DNA from: Polaribacter sp. SA4-10
GTDB taxonomy: Bacteria > Bacteroidota > Bacteroidia > Flavobacteriales > Flavobacteriaceae
DNA: 64,000 bases
Direction of reading: 5' to 3'
Assembly (NCBI GenBank): GCA_949519155.1
Contig: CATIQU010000035.1
Location: 248,001-312,000 of the forward strand
A model generated the notes under the pieces. That model had not been told where the DNA came from, did not search any database, and saw only the letters and a list, made by a program, of their open reading frames with translations. Positions 46,450-55,921 of the stretch are shown piece by piece (the stretch's first letter is position 1; each line of letters opens with the position of its first letter). The translations under genes and the position numbers were made by a program.

Positions 46450-47400
46450 ATGAAAATATTAGCAAACGACGGAATTTCACAAAATGGAATTGACGCTTTA
46501 GAAGCAGCAGGTTTTGAAGTACTAAACATAAAAGTGGCACAAAATCAATTAGAAAGTTACATCAATGAAAATGGTATTGATGCCGTTTTGGTAAGAAGTG
46601 CAACCGAAATTCGTCAAGAATTATTAGAAGCCTGTCCAAGTATTAAATTAATTGGACGCGGTGGTGTTGGCATGGACAATATCGATGTGCAATTCGCAGA
46701 AGATCAAGGCATTCATGTAATCAACACCCCAGCAGCCTCTTCAGGTTCTGTCGCAGAATTGGTGTTTGCACACTTGTTTGGATTGGCTCGTTTTCTTCAC
46801 CAATCAAACAGAGAAATGCCTTTAGAAGGAGATACCCGTTTTAATGATTTGAAAAAAATGTATGCCGAAGGCATTGAGTTAAGAGGGAAAACACTTGGAT
46901 TAATTGGTTTTGGACGTATTGGTCAAGAAACGGCAAAAATTGCTTTAGGAATAGGTATGAATGTGATTGCCACCGATATTTTTATTCAGAAGGCAAACAT
47001 TACATTAGATTTTTATAATGGACAGAAAGTGAATTTCAATATCAATACAGTTTCTAAAGAGGAAGTGCTAAAAGAAGCAGACTTTATCTCAATTCATACG
47101 CCAAGCACAGACGGGTATTTAATTGATGAAGCAGAAATTAAACAAATGAAGTCTGGTGTTGGAATCATAAATACTGCCAGAGGAGGTGTAATCAATGAAA
47201 TTGCTTTGGTCAATGCTATCGAAGATGGAAAAGTGCTTTTTGCTGGGTTGGATGTTTTTGAAAAAGAACCAACCCCAGAAATGCAATTGTTGATGAATCC
47301 AGAACTTTCATTAACGCCACATATTGGAGCAGCTACAAAGGAAGCACAAGATCGAATTGGCTCTGAGTTAGCATCGCAAATTATTCCTCTATTGGGCTAA
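46450..47400 (+). CDS. serA: D-3-phosphoglycerate dehydrogenase, short form
   Basis: Oxidises 3-phosphoglycerate, the first step of serine synthesis. 316 residues without the C-terminal ACT regulatory domain, so serine feedback by ACT is not expected. NAD-binding motif LGLIGFGRIGQETAKIALG, catalytic NTARGGVINE (Arg), a Glu in the FEKEPTPE region and PHIGAATKEAQDRIG (His). Downstream of serC by 70 bp. Confidence 0.93.
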   Translation: MKILANDGISQNGIDALEAAGFEVLNIKVAQNQLESYINENGIDAVLVRSATEIRQELLEACPSIKLIGRGGVGMDNIDVQFAEDQGIHVINTPAASSGSVAELVFAHLFGLARFLHQSNREMPLEGDTRFNDLKKMYAEGIELRGKTLGLIGFGRIGQETAKIALGIGMNVIATDIFIQKANITLDFYNGQKVNFNINTVSKEEVLKEADFISIHTPSTDGYLIDEAEIKQMKSGVGIINTARGGVINEIALVNAIEDGKVLFAGLDVFEKEPTPEMQLLMNPELSLTPHIGAATKEAQDRIGSELASQIIPLLG

Positions 47401-47414
47401 GCAACTAAAGGAAG

Positions 47415-48086
47415 ATGATTAAAGATAATTTACAAAAAATAAAAGAATCCATTTCTGAAGAAGTATCCCTAGTGGCTGTTTCTAAAACAAAACCCATTGC
47501 AGACTTGCAGGAAGCTTATGACGCTGGGCAACGAATTTTTGGCGAGAATAAAATTCAAGAAATGGCAGAAAAGTTTGATGCCCTACCTAAAGACATTCAA
47601 TGGCATATGATTGGTCATTTACAACGTAATAAAGTGAAATATATGGCGCACTTTGTCGATTTAATTCATGGGGTAGATTCTTTTAAAACATTAAAAGAAA
47701 TTAACAATCAAGCTAAAAAGCACAAACGTGTAATCAACTGTTTGTTACAAGCAAAAATAGCCAAAGAGGATTCTAAATTTGGGTTGTCTTTTGATGCCAT
47801 TGAAGAAATTATTACTTCAGAAGAATTGGCAACGCTAGAGAATATTTCAATTATTGGTTTTATGGGAATGGCAACATTTACAGACAATCAACAACAATTA
47901 GAAGAAGAATTTGAATCTCTAAAACAATTCTTTGACCAACAAAAAACAATAAAGGTTCGTGCTAATTGCGCATTGAATATACTCTCTATGGGAATGAGTG
48001 GAGACTACCCTTTAGCAATTAAAAACGGAAGCAATATGATACGCGTAGGAAGTGCCATATTTGGTAGTCGCAATTACATTGCTTAA
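47415..48086 (+). CDS. YggS family PLP-binding protein
   Basis: PLP homeostasis protein (YggS/PLPBP/PROSC family), no known catalysis. 223 residues, one alanine-racemase-like barrel. PLP lysine in LVAVSKTKPIADL (about residue 25), FGENKIQEMAEK, WHMIGHLQRNKVK and SMGMSGDYPLAIKNGSNMIR (phosphate site). 14 bp after serA. Confidence 0.93.
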   Translation: MIKDNLQKIKESISEEVSLVAVSKTKPIADLQEAYDAGQRIFGENKIQEMAEKFDALPKDIQWHMIGHLQRNKVKYMAHFVDLIHGVDSFKTLKEINNQAKKHKRVINCLLQAKIAKEDSKFGLSFDAIEEIITSEELATLENISIIGFMGMATFTDNQQQLEEEFESLKQFFDQQKTIKVRANCALNILSMGMSGDYPLAIKNGSNMIRVGSAIFGSRNYIA

Positions 48087-48110
48087 TTTTATCATTAAAG
48101 AAAAAGAAAT

Positions 48111-49190
48111 TTGTACGCAATTTTAGATATTGAAACCACCGGAGGAAAATTTAACGAAGAAGGCATTACAGAAATCGCCATCTATAAATTTGACGGTCAA
48201 AATACAGTAGACCAATTTATTAGTTTGGTAAACCCTGAAAAAGAAATCCAAGAATTTGTTGTAAAACTAACCGGTATTAACAGTAAAATGTTGCGAAATG
48301 CTCCTAAATTTTATGAGGTCGCAAAACGGATTGTAGAAATTACTAAGGACTGTATTTTGGTTGCACATAATACCTCTTTTGATTATCGCATTTTACGTAC
48401 TGAATTTTCCAGATTAGGCTTTGAGTTTGACAGAAACACATTGTGTACTGTTGAGTTAAGTAAAAAACTTATTTTAGATGAACCCTCATACAGTTTAGGG
48501 AAGTTAGTGAAATCGCTAGGAATCCCTATTACAGACAGACACAGAGCAAATGGAGATGCGTTGGCTACGGTACAGTTATTTAAGTTATTATTGCAGAAAG
48601 ATGTTCATAAAGACATCCTCCAAAATACCATCAAATATTATGATAAAAGAACAGAAAAGCAAAAATTTCAATCCATTTTAGAAAGTCTACCTACTGCACA
48701 AGGTCTTTTTTATGTGCACAATATTGGGGGAACAATCATTTATATTGGGAAAGGAAAAAATATAAAATCAGCCGTAAATCAGTTATTTACAAAAGACACC
48801 ACAAGAGCCTTAAAAATTCAAGAAAGAACCGCTACTATTACATTTGAAAAAACAGGAAATGACTTATTTACGAAGTTAAAGTATCAAATAGAACTAGCGG
48901 CATTGACACCAAAATTCAACTTCAAAAAAAATACAAAATACATTAATGATCATTTTAATAATAACGATTTCTTAATTATTGAAAAAGGAAGAGAATTGGG
49001 TGAAAACGCCATTATTTTGGTGGAAGGAAACACCGTTTTTGGCTACGGATACACCAACTTGGCGTACCAAGAAAATAAAATTGACATTTTAAAAAAGGTG
49101 CTAACTCCTTTTGAAAATAAAGAAATTTCTAAAACAATTATAAAAAACTACCTCAAAAAAAACAATGTTCAAAAAATAATACGCTTATAA
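48111..49190 (+). CDS. DEDDh exonuclease fused to a GIY-YIG-like domain
   Basis: 359 residues from TTG 48111 (YAILDIETTGGKFNEEGITE). The N-terminal DnaQ-type 3'-5' exonuclease occupies about 1-165: DIETTG (Asp, Glu), HNTSFDYRIL (Asp) and HRANGDA (His/Asp). From about 195 to 285 a GIY-YIG-like region appears: GLFYVHNIGGTIIYIGKGKNI, then LKYQIELAALTPKFNF. The arginine normally following YIGKxKN is missing (IKSAVNQLF), so this part may bind DNA without cutting. The exonuclease plus UvrC-N-like architecture is known; DNA repair or proofreading is a likely role. 24 bp after the YggS gene. Confidence 0.82.
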   Translation: MYAILDIETTGGKFNEEGITEIAIYKFDGQNTVDQFISLVNPEKEIQEFVVKLTGINSKMLRNAPKFYEVAKRIVEITKDCILVAHNTSFDYRILRTEFSRLGFEFDRNTLCTVELSKKLILDEPSYSLGKLVKSLGIPITDRHRANGDALATVQLFKLLLQKDVHKDILQNTIKYYDKRTEKQKFQSILESLPTAQGLFYVHNIGGTIIYIGKGKNIKSAVNQLFTKDTTRALKIQERTATITFEKTGNDLFTKLKYQIELAALTPKFNFKKNTKYINDHFNNNDFLIIEKGRELGENAIILVEGNTVFGYGYTNLAYQENKIDILKKVLTPFENKEISKTIIKNYLKKNNVQKIIRL

Positions 49191-49261
49191 AAACAATTCT
49201 ATCAAAATAATTTTTGATAAAAATAACATAACTTCGTTACCCCAAACACACAAATAAAAAC

Positions 49262-50089
49262 TTGAACTCAGCATCAAAAAAAACGACTTGGAAACAGCGT
49301 CTTCATGAAATTATTTATGAAGCAGATACCAAAGAAGGAAAGCTCTTTGATGTCATTCTTTTAATTGCCATTATTGCTAGTATTCTTCTTGTAATGCTGG
49401 AAAGTGTAGAGAGTTTTGATACAAAGTATCACACCTACCTTGACATCTCTGAGTGGGTGATTACATTCCTGTTTTCAGTGGAATACATCTTACGACTGAT
49501 TTCAATAAAAAAACCTTTTAAATATATTTTTAGTTTCTATGGCATCATCGATTTGCTCTCGACCATACCTAAATACCTCTCTTTTATATTTGTAGGTTCC
49601 CATCACTTAGCAGCATTTAGAGCATTGCGCCTATTAAGGGTTTTTAGAATACTAAAGCTCACAAGATATGTAGGAGCTTCCAATACCTTAATTGTTGCCT
49701 TAAGAGCTAGCAGAGCCAAAATTGCAGTATTTTTATTTTTCGTGGTCATTGTCTGTATTCTTTTAGGAACGGTTATGTACATGATAGAAGGAGAAGAAAA
49801 TGGATTTACAAGCATCCCCAGAAGTGTATATTGGGCAATTGTTACACTCACAACAGTAGGTTTTGGAGACATTGCACCGCAAACCCCTCTTGGGCAATTC
49901 ATCGCAAGTATCATTATGATTTTAGGGTATGGTATTATTGCCATTCCGACAGGGATCGTCAGTTCCGAAATTTCTAAAAATACAAACAGTATTGACAGCA
50001 ACACACAGTCCTGTCCAAATTGTTTAAAAGACACACATAAAGACAATGCAGCATTTTGCGATCATTGCGGAAGTATTTTAAACGAATGA
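49262..50089 (+). CDS. Voltage-gated-type potassium channel with C-terminal zinc ribbon
   Basis: 275 residues, TTG start at 49262. Six membrane segments: S1 VILLIAIIASILLVML, S2 WVITFLFSVEYILRL, S3, S4 voltage sensor RALRLLRVFRILKLTRY (Arg every third residue), S5 and S6 around the pore. The selectivity filter is TLTTVGFGD (K+ selective). After S6 the cytoplasmic tail ends in a short zinc ribbon, CPNCLKDT...CDHCGS, rather than an RCK domain; ligand or redox gating by this ribbon is speculation. ATGA overlap with miaA suggests coupled translation. Confidence 0.88.
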   Translation: MNSASKKTTWKQRLHEIIYEADTKEGKLFDVILLIAIIASILLVMLESVESFDTKYHTYLDISEWVITFLFSVEYILRLISIKKPFKYIFSFYGIIDLLSTIPKYLSFIFVGSHHLAAFRALRLLRVFRILKLTRYVGASNTLIVALRASRAKIAVFLFFVVIVCILLGTVMYMIEGEENGFTSIPRSVYWAIVTLTTVGFGDIAPQTPLGQFIASIIMILGYGIIAIPTGIVSSEISKNTNSIDSNTQSCPNCLKDTHKDNAAFCDHCGSILNE

Positions 50090-51015
50090 AAAAAATAGAA
50101 AATTTTCTAATTACCATTGTCGGTCCAACTGGAATTGGTAAAACAGCCCTCAGTATTGTACTCGCAAATCATTTTAAAAGTGAAATTATCTCTTGTGATT
50201 CTCGTCAGTTTTTTAAAGAAATGAAAATCGGTACGGCTGTTCCAGAAAAAATTGAGCTTGCCGCTGCCAAACATCATTTCATTCAAAATAAAAGTATTTT
50301 TGAAGACTATAATGTGGGGCAATTTGAAAGAGAAGCCCTGAAAAAACTAGAAGAATTATTTAAAGAAAATTCCGTTCAGATTATGGTAGGCGGTAGTGGT
50401 TTGTATGTAGATTCTGTATTAATAGGTTTGGATGAATTCCCAAAAGTAGCACCAACCGTTCGAGAAAAATTGAATTTAGAATTGGAGACCAAAGGATTGG
50501 AATCACTTCAAAATCAATTAAAAGAATTGGATTTAGAAACCTATGAAAAGATTGCCATAGAAAACCCACAAAGAGTTATTAGAGCCCTAGAGATTTGTAT
50601 TGGCAGTGGGCTTCCCTACTCCACTTTTAAGAACAAACCCAAAGCACCAAGAATATTCACTTCCATAAAAATTGGATTGGATGCAGAAAGACCGTTTATA
50701 TACAAGCGCATAAACTTGCGCGTTGACCGTATGATGGAAAACGGTTTGTTGGAAGAAGCAAAGACACTCTATGCCCACAGACAACTCAATGCACTGCAAA
50801 CGGTAGGATATCGGGAATTATTTTCTTTTTTTGATAATGAATTTTCCCAAGAATTTGCAGTATCAGAAATTAAAAAGAATACACGTCGTTTTGCAAAAAG
50901 GCAATTAACTTGGTTCAAAAGAGACAAAGAAACTCTATGGTTTGACACTAAAACTGATATTGAAAATATTATTTCTGTAATTTCAGAAAAAATGAACACT
51001 TTTAAAGAAAAGTAA
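50086..51015 (+). CDS. miaA: tRNA dimethylallyltransferase
   Basis: Adds the isopentenyl group to A37 of tRNAs reading UNN codons. Start at ATG 50086 (MKKIENFLITIVGPTGIGKT), overlapping the channel stop (ATGA), 309 residues; the track's extra 10 residues come from the channel frame. P-loop GPTGIGKTAL, CDSRQFFKEMKIGTAVP, VGGSGLYVDSVL, ALQTVGYREL and RRFAKRQLTWFKRD are family motifs. Confidence 0.94.
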   Translation: MKKIENFLITIVGPTGIGKTALSIVLANHFKSEIISCDSRQFFKEMKIGTAVPEKIELAAAKHHFIQNKSIFEDYNVGQFEREALKKLEELFKENSVQIMVGGSGLYVDSVLIGLDEFPKVAPTVREKLNLELETKGLESLQNQLKELDLETYEKIAIENPQRVIRALEICIGSGLPYSTFKNKPKAPRIFTSIKIGLDAERPFIYKRINLRVDRMMENGLLEEAKTLYAHRQLNALQTVGYRELFSFFDNEFSQEFAVSEIKKNTRRFAKRQLTWFKRDKETLWFDTKTDIENIISVISEKMNTFKEK

Positions 51016-51017
51016 TC

Positions 51018-51047
51018 TTTTGTAAGTCAATCCCTTTTATATCTTTG
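51018..51047 (+). promoter_or_regulatory. Promoter of the Skp/OmpH gene
   Basis: TTTTG at 51018-51022, 17-bp spacer, then TATCTTTG at 51040-51047: a full match to the TTG-N17-23-TAnnTTTG consensus. Expected transcription start about 51054, giving a leader of about 12 nt, which rules out the longer ORF start at 51045. Confidence 0.75.
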
Positions 51048-51065
51048 CTAAACAAAATAAAGAAC

Positions 51066-51587
51066 ATGAAATCAAAAATTAGTATCTTATTTGCTATTTT
51101 AATAAGTAGCATTGCCATAGCACAATCTAAAGTTGGAACCGTTAACAGTGATTACTTACTAAGTGTTATGCCCGAAGGCAAAATAGTCGTTAAACTAACT
51201 AAAGAATACGCAGAAAGATTGGATTCCGTTTTTGCGCTAAAGGTTACAACATATCAAAATAGTTTGACTCAATTTAGAGACCTTGCCGATAGCATTTCAC
51301 AAGAAGCAAAAACTGTAAAGTTAATTGAAATACAGAAGTTTGAAGCTGATGTAAATAAAGCAAAGGAAGCGGGAACGCAATTAATGCGTCAAAAAGAAAA
51401 TGAGTTGATGAGACCTTTGTACAAAAAGTTGGGCGAAGCAATTAGAGCAGTCGCAAAAGAAAACAATTACACGCAGATTTTAACGCTTCAAGGAAATGAA
51501 TTTGCATATATTGATAGTAACTTTGATATTACAGAATTAGTAATGGTGAAGTTGAATATTGAAAAGCCAAAAGCAACAGAAGAATAA
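51066..51587 (+). CDS. OmpH/Skp family periplasmic chaperone
   Basis: 173 residues from ATG 51066; the promoter excludes the track start. Signal peptide MKSKISILFAILISSIAIAQ, then the Skp pattern: VGTVNSDYLLSVMPEGK beta strand, a long coiled-coil tentacle region (about 45-130, Lys/Glu/Gln-rich) and ending strands (YTQILTLQGNEFAYIDSN). Skp-like proteins escort unfolded outer-membrane proteins; the substrate set here is unknown. Confidence 0.85.
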   Translation: MKSKISILFAILISSIAIAQSKVGTVNSDYLLSVMPEGKIVVKLTKEYAERLDSVFALKVTTYQNSLTQFRDLADSISQEAKTVKLIEIQKFEADVNKAKEAGTQLMRQKENELMRPLYKKLGEAIRAVAKENNYTQILTLQGNEFAYIDSNFDITELVMVKLNIEKPKATEE

Positions 51588-51610
51588 ATAAGAAACGAAT
51601 ATCGTTCTAA

Positions 51611-51640
51611 AAGAGAAGCCTTGGCTTCTCTTTTTTTTTA
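51611..51640 (+). terminator. Terminator after the Skp/OmpH gene
   Basis: Stem AGAGAAGC / GCTTCTCT, CTTG loop, and nine T. Reversed it could also limit read-through from the minus strand. Confidence 0.85.
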
Positions 51641-51643
51641 ACC

Positions 51644-52975
51644 TTAAATAAGTCCTTTAGATTTAAATTCTAAATACTTATTAATTACATTTACAGACAA
51701 CTGACTTGGTTTTGTTAAAATAGAATGTACTCCTGACTTCTCTAACTCTTTTACGATCAAGCGTTTTTCATACGAAAACTTTTCTGCTATGGTTTTGTGA
51801 TAAATTGCCTGTACATCTTCTGCGGTTTCTTTGATCATTTCATCCAAAGCAGTATTCTCGAAAAATACGGTGACGAGTAAATGTTTTTTTGCAATCGCCT
51901 TTAAGTAGGGCAACTGTCTTTTTAATGCAGAAATGTGTTCGAAATTTGTATATAATATAAGTAAACTTCGCTGGTTTATCTTTCTCTTAATCGCCCCATA
52001 TAAATACCCGAAATCAGGATCGTTAAACTCGGTATTTACATTGTATAAAACTTCATTTAAAATAGATAGGTTTGTTTTTTTATTACTGGCTGCAACTATA
52101 TTCTCTACCTTTTTAGAAAAGGTCATCATGCCCACTTTATCGTTTTTCAACAAAGCAATATTAGAAAAGGCCAAGGTTGCATTGATGGCGTAATCTAATA
52201 ATTTCAATTCGTCAAAAGGCATTTTCATGGCCCTACTGGTATCTAAAATTGAATAGATGGGCTGTGATTTTTCATCTTGATATTGATTGATCATTAAAGC
52301 GCCCCGCTTCGCAGTTGCTTTCCAGTTAATCGTTCGAACATCATCCCCAACAATATAGTTTTTAATTTTCTCAAATTCCATGGTATGCCCTATTCTCCGT
52401 ATTTTTTTCAATCCAAACTCAGTCAAACGATTGCTCATGGCTAAGAACTCGTATTTTTTCATTTGAATGTAGGAAGGGTACACGGCTACTTTTTTCTCGT
52501 TATCAAATTGATACTTTCTGGTAAATATTTTCAACGAAGAAGAAGCATACACATTGATATTCCCAAAAAAATACTCCCCTCTTTCAAAAGGAATTATGGT
52601 ATACTGAAACGTTTCACTTTCGGATGCTTTGAGCTCTGTATTATATTCAAAATCTCTTTTTTGAAATTGTATTGGCAATTCATCAACAACACTTATGAGA
52701 ACGGGAATTGAATAGTTATTTTCTAAAAAGACAGCGACTTGGTTTTCATCAGAATTAGAGAATTTATCAGGTAAGATTCGGTTCGATTGGATTCCTTTTT
52801 TTACTTTGTAAAGTAGAAAGAGATCAAATGCTCCAAAAACTAGTAAAACTAAGGTAGAAACCCAGGCAAGATTGTAAAAAAATTCAACCCAATACGAAAT
52901 TAGAAATAGCGCAGCAACTCCGCTTATATAAGCGAAAAAATGACTGTGGATATAGAGTGATTTATAAAATTTCAA
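51644..52975 (-). CDS. DUF58 domain-containing protein
   Basis: 443 residues. Two N-terminal membrane helices (about 10-60; FFAYISGVAALFLISYWVEF, STLVLLVFGAFDLFLLY), then a beta-rich segment, and the DUF58 core DDVRTINWKATAKRGALMIN followed by a von Willebrand A-like fold. DUF58 proteins occur next to MoxR ATPases and are thought to act in assembly or folding of protein complexes; the exact role is unknown. Last gene of a six-gene operon; it starts 1 bp after the moxR stop. Confidence 0.85.
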   Translation of the reverse strand: MKFYKSLYIHSHFFAYISGVAALFLISYWVEFFYNLAWVSTLVLLVFGAFDLFLLYKVKKGIQSNRILPDKFSNSDENQVAVFLENNYSIPVLISVVDELPIQFQKRDFEYNTELKASESETFQYTIIPFERGEYFFGNINVYASSSLKIFTRKYQFDNEKKVAVYPSYIQMKKYEFLAMSNRLTEFGLKKIRRIGHTMEFEKIKNYIVGDDVRTINWKATAKRGALMINQYQDEKSQPIYSILDTSRAMKMPFDELKLLDYAINATLAFSNIALLKNDKVGMMTFSKKVENIVAASNKKTNLSILNEVLYNVNTEFNDPDFGYLYGAIKRKINQRSLLILYTNFEHISALKRQLPYLKAIAKKHLLVTVFFENTALDEMIKETAEDVQAIYHKTIAEKFSYEKRLIVKELEKSGVHSILTKPSQLSVNVINKYLEFKSKGLI

Positions 52976-52976
52976 T

Positions 52977-53978
52977 TTATCTTGGTACTTCTACGGATTG
53001 AATAATCATATCGATGACCTTGTCGGTTGTCATACCTTCCATTTCTCTTTCTGGTGTTAACATTACACGATGTCTTAAGACAGGAAATAAGCTTTTCTTT
53101 ACATCTTCTGGTGTTACAAAATCGCGTCCATTGATTGCTGCAAATGCTTTCGAGGCCATTAAAACAGCAATGCTTGCTCTTGGTGAACCTCCTAAAAATA
53201 AATGCGGATGATTTCTTGTATTTGAAATGATAGTTGCAATGTATTGTATAATATTTTCTTCGACTAAAATATCAAATATTTGATCTCTAAATTGGGCTAA
53301 CTCTACTTCTGACAATACGGCTTTCACCAAAGTTTGTGGTGTGGCACCTCTTCGTTTATTGTGTGCAGCAATTATTTGAGTTTCTTCTTCTAAATTTGGA
53401 TACCCAACATTAATTTTAAACAAAAAACGATCTAATTGGGCTTCTGGCAAAGCATACGTTCCTTCCTGTTCGATTGGATTTTGTGTTGCCAATACCATAA
53501 AGGGGGGCTTCATTTTATACTGAGTGCCGTCGATGGTAATTTGTTTTTCTTCCATTACTTCAAACAAAGCAGCTTGCGTTTTTGCAGGCGCTCTATTGAT
53601 CTCATCAATAAGGACTAAATTGGAAAATATGGGTCCTTTTTTAAACTCAAAATCAGAGGTTTTCATGTTTAAGATGGAAGTTCCTAGTACATCTGAAGGC
53701 ATTAAATCAGGTGTAAACTGGATTCGACTAAAGTCAGTTGCAATTGTTTTGGCCAATAATTTTGCGGTCACTGTTTTTGCAACACCAGGGACTCCTTCGA
53801 TTAAAACATGTCCGTCTGCCAATAAAGAAACCAACAACAATTCGATAAAATCATCTTGCCCAACAATGACATTTCTTAACTGTGCTTTAATGGCTAAAAT
53901 AGCTGTTTTTAATTGTGACAAATCAATTCTATTTGAAAACGAATTTTCTTCTGGTACTTGCTTTTCTGTGTTTTCCAT
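52977..53978 (-). CDS. MoxR family AAA+ ATPase
   Basis: Chaperone-like ATPase, 333 residues from ATG 53978 (MENTEKQVPEENSFSNRI). The track's longer start lies inside the upstream gene's end; the chosen start is 10 bp after that stop. Walker A is GVPGVAKTVTAKLL, Walker B LVLIDEINRAPAKTQAAL, then LATQNPIEQEGTYALPEAQL and the lid GGSPRASIAVLMASKA. Partner of the DUF58 protein downstream. Confidence 0.93.
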   Translation of the reverse strand: MENTEKQVPEENSFSNRIDLSQLKTAILAIKAQLRNVIVGQDDFIELLLVSLLADGHVLIEGVPGVAKTVTAKLLAKTIATDFSRIQFTPDLMPSDVLGTSILNMKTSDFEFKKGPIFSNLVLIDEINRAPAKTQAALFEVMEEKQITIDGTQYKMKPPFMVLATQNPIEQEGTYALPEAQLDRFLFKINVGYPNLEEETQIIAAHNKRRGATPQTLVKAVLSEVELAQFRDQIFDILVEENIIQYIATIISNTRNHPHLFLGGSPRASIAVLMASKAFAAINGRDFVTPEDVKKSLFPVLRHRVMLTPEREMEGMTTDKVIDMIIQSVEVPR

Positions 53979-53988
53979 ACTATTAGTT

Positions 53989-55191
53989 TTAAGATCTTGA
54001 TTGTTTCTCCATGAAAGATTCAATCTTATTGTTTAAGGTTACTAACTGTTCTTTTGTGATTTTTCTTAATGCATTAATGCCATCAATGGTCTCAAACAAA
54101 GAAGAAATAGCTTCTTTTTTGTTGCCACTTCTAACTGCTAAATGATTGTAAAAAGATTCATTTATAACACTTGTTGGCAGATGTAACTTTGTTCTAATAT
54201 GTTCTAAGAAATATGTTATTTTATGTGTGGCAATGTTTTTATGTTCTGATTTCTCATAATACATATTCGCAATTGTTCTGGTAAATGCAACGGTTTGATT
54301 TTTTAATGGGACTACAATAGGAATCAATCTTTGTACTCTTTTTGATTTGAAAACGATAAAGAAAATAATCCCAATGAGTCCCATATAATAGGCCCATTTT
54401 AAGTTTTTAGACCCTAGAACGTATTGCATTGGTGAGGTTATTTTACTTTTCCCATTCTTATAGTACGCATCCCATAAAAAGGGTTGATCGGCATCTATAT
54501 AGGAAAGTACATTTTCTATATAGATGTCATTTGTTGCTTTTAAAAGACTGTAATTGGTAAATAACAAAGGAGCTGTATGAAAATAAAAATTACCTTTTCC
54601 ATGCTGATGTTTGATAAAGTTGACGCCTTCTGCTACCACTTCCTTCTCTTCGTTTGTAATCATTAATTTCCCTAAAGCAGTTGATTTCAAAGTATCTAGT
54701 TTAGAGAAAACCAAATTTGTTGAGGGTCTATCAAAACTAAAAGTAGCTTCGCTAAAGGCTGGATTTAATAATGCTATTTTAAAATTTTCTTCTAATTCTG
54801 CAGTTATAATTTGTTTGGTTTCTAAACCTAGTGTGTCAATATTAGCGCCATTGGTTGCTACAAAAACAGCATTTCCTCTTGCTACAAAAGCAAGTAGGCT
54901 TTTGAATTCTGCTTTGTCAAAATTCAGAGATCCATTCAAAAAGAAATAGGCACCTGATCTTGTGGTATCTGCTAAAAACTGAAATGGTGGTTGATGAATT
55001 TCTTTAATAGTAGTTTTGGGAAACAAACTTGGTAACTGCGCTTTTAAGACATAGGTACCAAAAGGCGTTTTATGCTTTGCTGCATAACTCGGAAACCAAC
55101 TAATTGGTTTTGTCTTTGTAGGGTCTGCATACATTAACCCTCCAACAATGGTGATGAAAATAGCAATATATATTTTGAGTTTTTTATCCAA
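53989..55191 (-). CDS. DUF4350 domain-containing membrane protein
   Basis: 400 residues. N-terminal membrane helix (LKIYIAIFITIVGGLMY) and a second one at about 265-285 (WAYYMGLIGIIFFIVFKSKR). Between them lies a periplasmic Rossmann-like DUF4350 domain (FGTYVLKAQLPSLFP; NAVFVATNGANIDTLG). Function unknown; the domain is characteristic of MoxR/DUF58/DUF4129 operons. It overlaps the DUF4129 gene by 8 bp. Confidence 0.8.
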   Translation of the reverse strand: MDKKLKIYIAIFITIVGGLMYADPTKTKPISWFPSYAAKHKTPFGTYVLKAQLPSLFPKTTIKEIHQPPFQFLADTTRSGAYFFLNGSLNFDKAEFKSLLAFVARGNAVFVATNGANIDTLGLETKQIITAELEENFKIALLNPAFSEATFSFDRPSTNLVFSKLDTLKSTALGKLMITNEEKEVVAEGVNFIKHQHGKGNFYFHTAPLLFTNYSLLKATNDIYIENVLSYIDADQPFLWDAYYKNGKSKITSPMQYVLGSKNLKWAYYMGLIGIIFFIVFKSKRVQRLIPIVVPLKNQTVAFTRTIANMYYEKSEHKNIATHKITYFLEHIRTKLHLPTSVINESFYNHLAVRSGNKKEAISSLFETIDGINALRKITKEQLVTLNNKIESFMEKQSRS

Positions 55192-55918
55192 GAATTTTTT
55201 TTGTCAATGTGTTAAATAAGATTTCTGCTTTTAAAAATTCACCTTTATTAATCTCAAAATTTCCATACCAAACAAAATCATACAATCGTGTGATTTCTGT
55301 AAAGTATGGAGCAATTTTGAGGTGTCCTACTTCTCGTATAAAATCTTCATTTGTTTTCTCTTGCTGCCAAACAATCAATTCTTTGTCTGTTAACTTTTGC
55401 AAAATCAATAAATAATAAAAACGAACTGCCAGTCTGTAATCCTTTTCTTGAATCGCTTGCGCTATCAGTTCACTTAACTGTTGATTATTTATTAACTCTT
55501 CATCCTTGGTCAGTTGAATTGATGGAACTGTTTCGATAGCATCGGTTGCTTTTTTGGTGTTTAGTTTCAAGAAAAACTTGAGCATAAAAAAGAGTAAAAG
55601 ACCTAAAACAATCCATGGAATTGCTTTCACTATTGCTGCTAAAATTCCTACTGCAGGACCAATATCATCAAATATCCATGAAAGTATTCTTTTTACCACT
55701 CTGCCCAACCATGCCAATGCTTTTTGAAATACATTGTCTTCTCGTAGCTTTTCGTTGTAATCAAAATCGTCTTGACTTTTATATACATCCAACGCTTTTT
55801 GATCAAACAATTTTTGTCCGACATTCGAGGAATCAATCTTAATATCTGTAATTTTTTCCTGTGAAAAAACACTGATTGAAAACAATAAAAATGATATATA
55901 AATGAGAGTTTTTTTCAC
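55184..55918 (-). CDS. DUF4129 domain-containing protein
   Basis: 244 residues. Signal peptide (IYISFLLFSISVFSQ), a central membrane helix (AIPWIVLGLLLFFMLKFFL) and a C-terminal DUF4129 region: QEKDYRLAVRFYYLLILQKL, then RLYDFVWYGNFEINKGEF. The family often sits with MoxR and DUF58 (known context). Starts 3 bp after the upstream gene's stop. Confidence 0.82.
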   Translation of the reverse strand: MKKTLIYISFLLFSISVFSQEKITDIKIDSSNVGQKLFDQKALDVYKSQDDFDYNEKLREDNVFQKALAWLGRVVKRILSWIFDDIGPAVGILAAIVKAIPWIVLGLLLFFMLKFFLKLNTKKATDAIETVPSIQLTKDEELINNQQLSELIAQAIQEKDYRLAVRFYYLLILQKLTDKELIVWQQEKTNEDFIREVGHLKIAPYFTEITRLYDFVWYGNFEINKGEFLKAEILFNTLTKKILG

Positions 55919-55921
55919 TGG

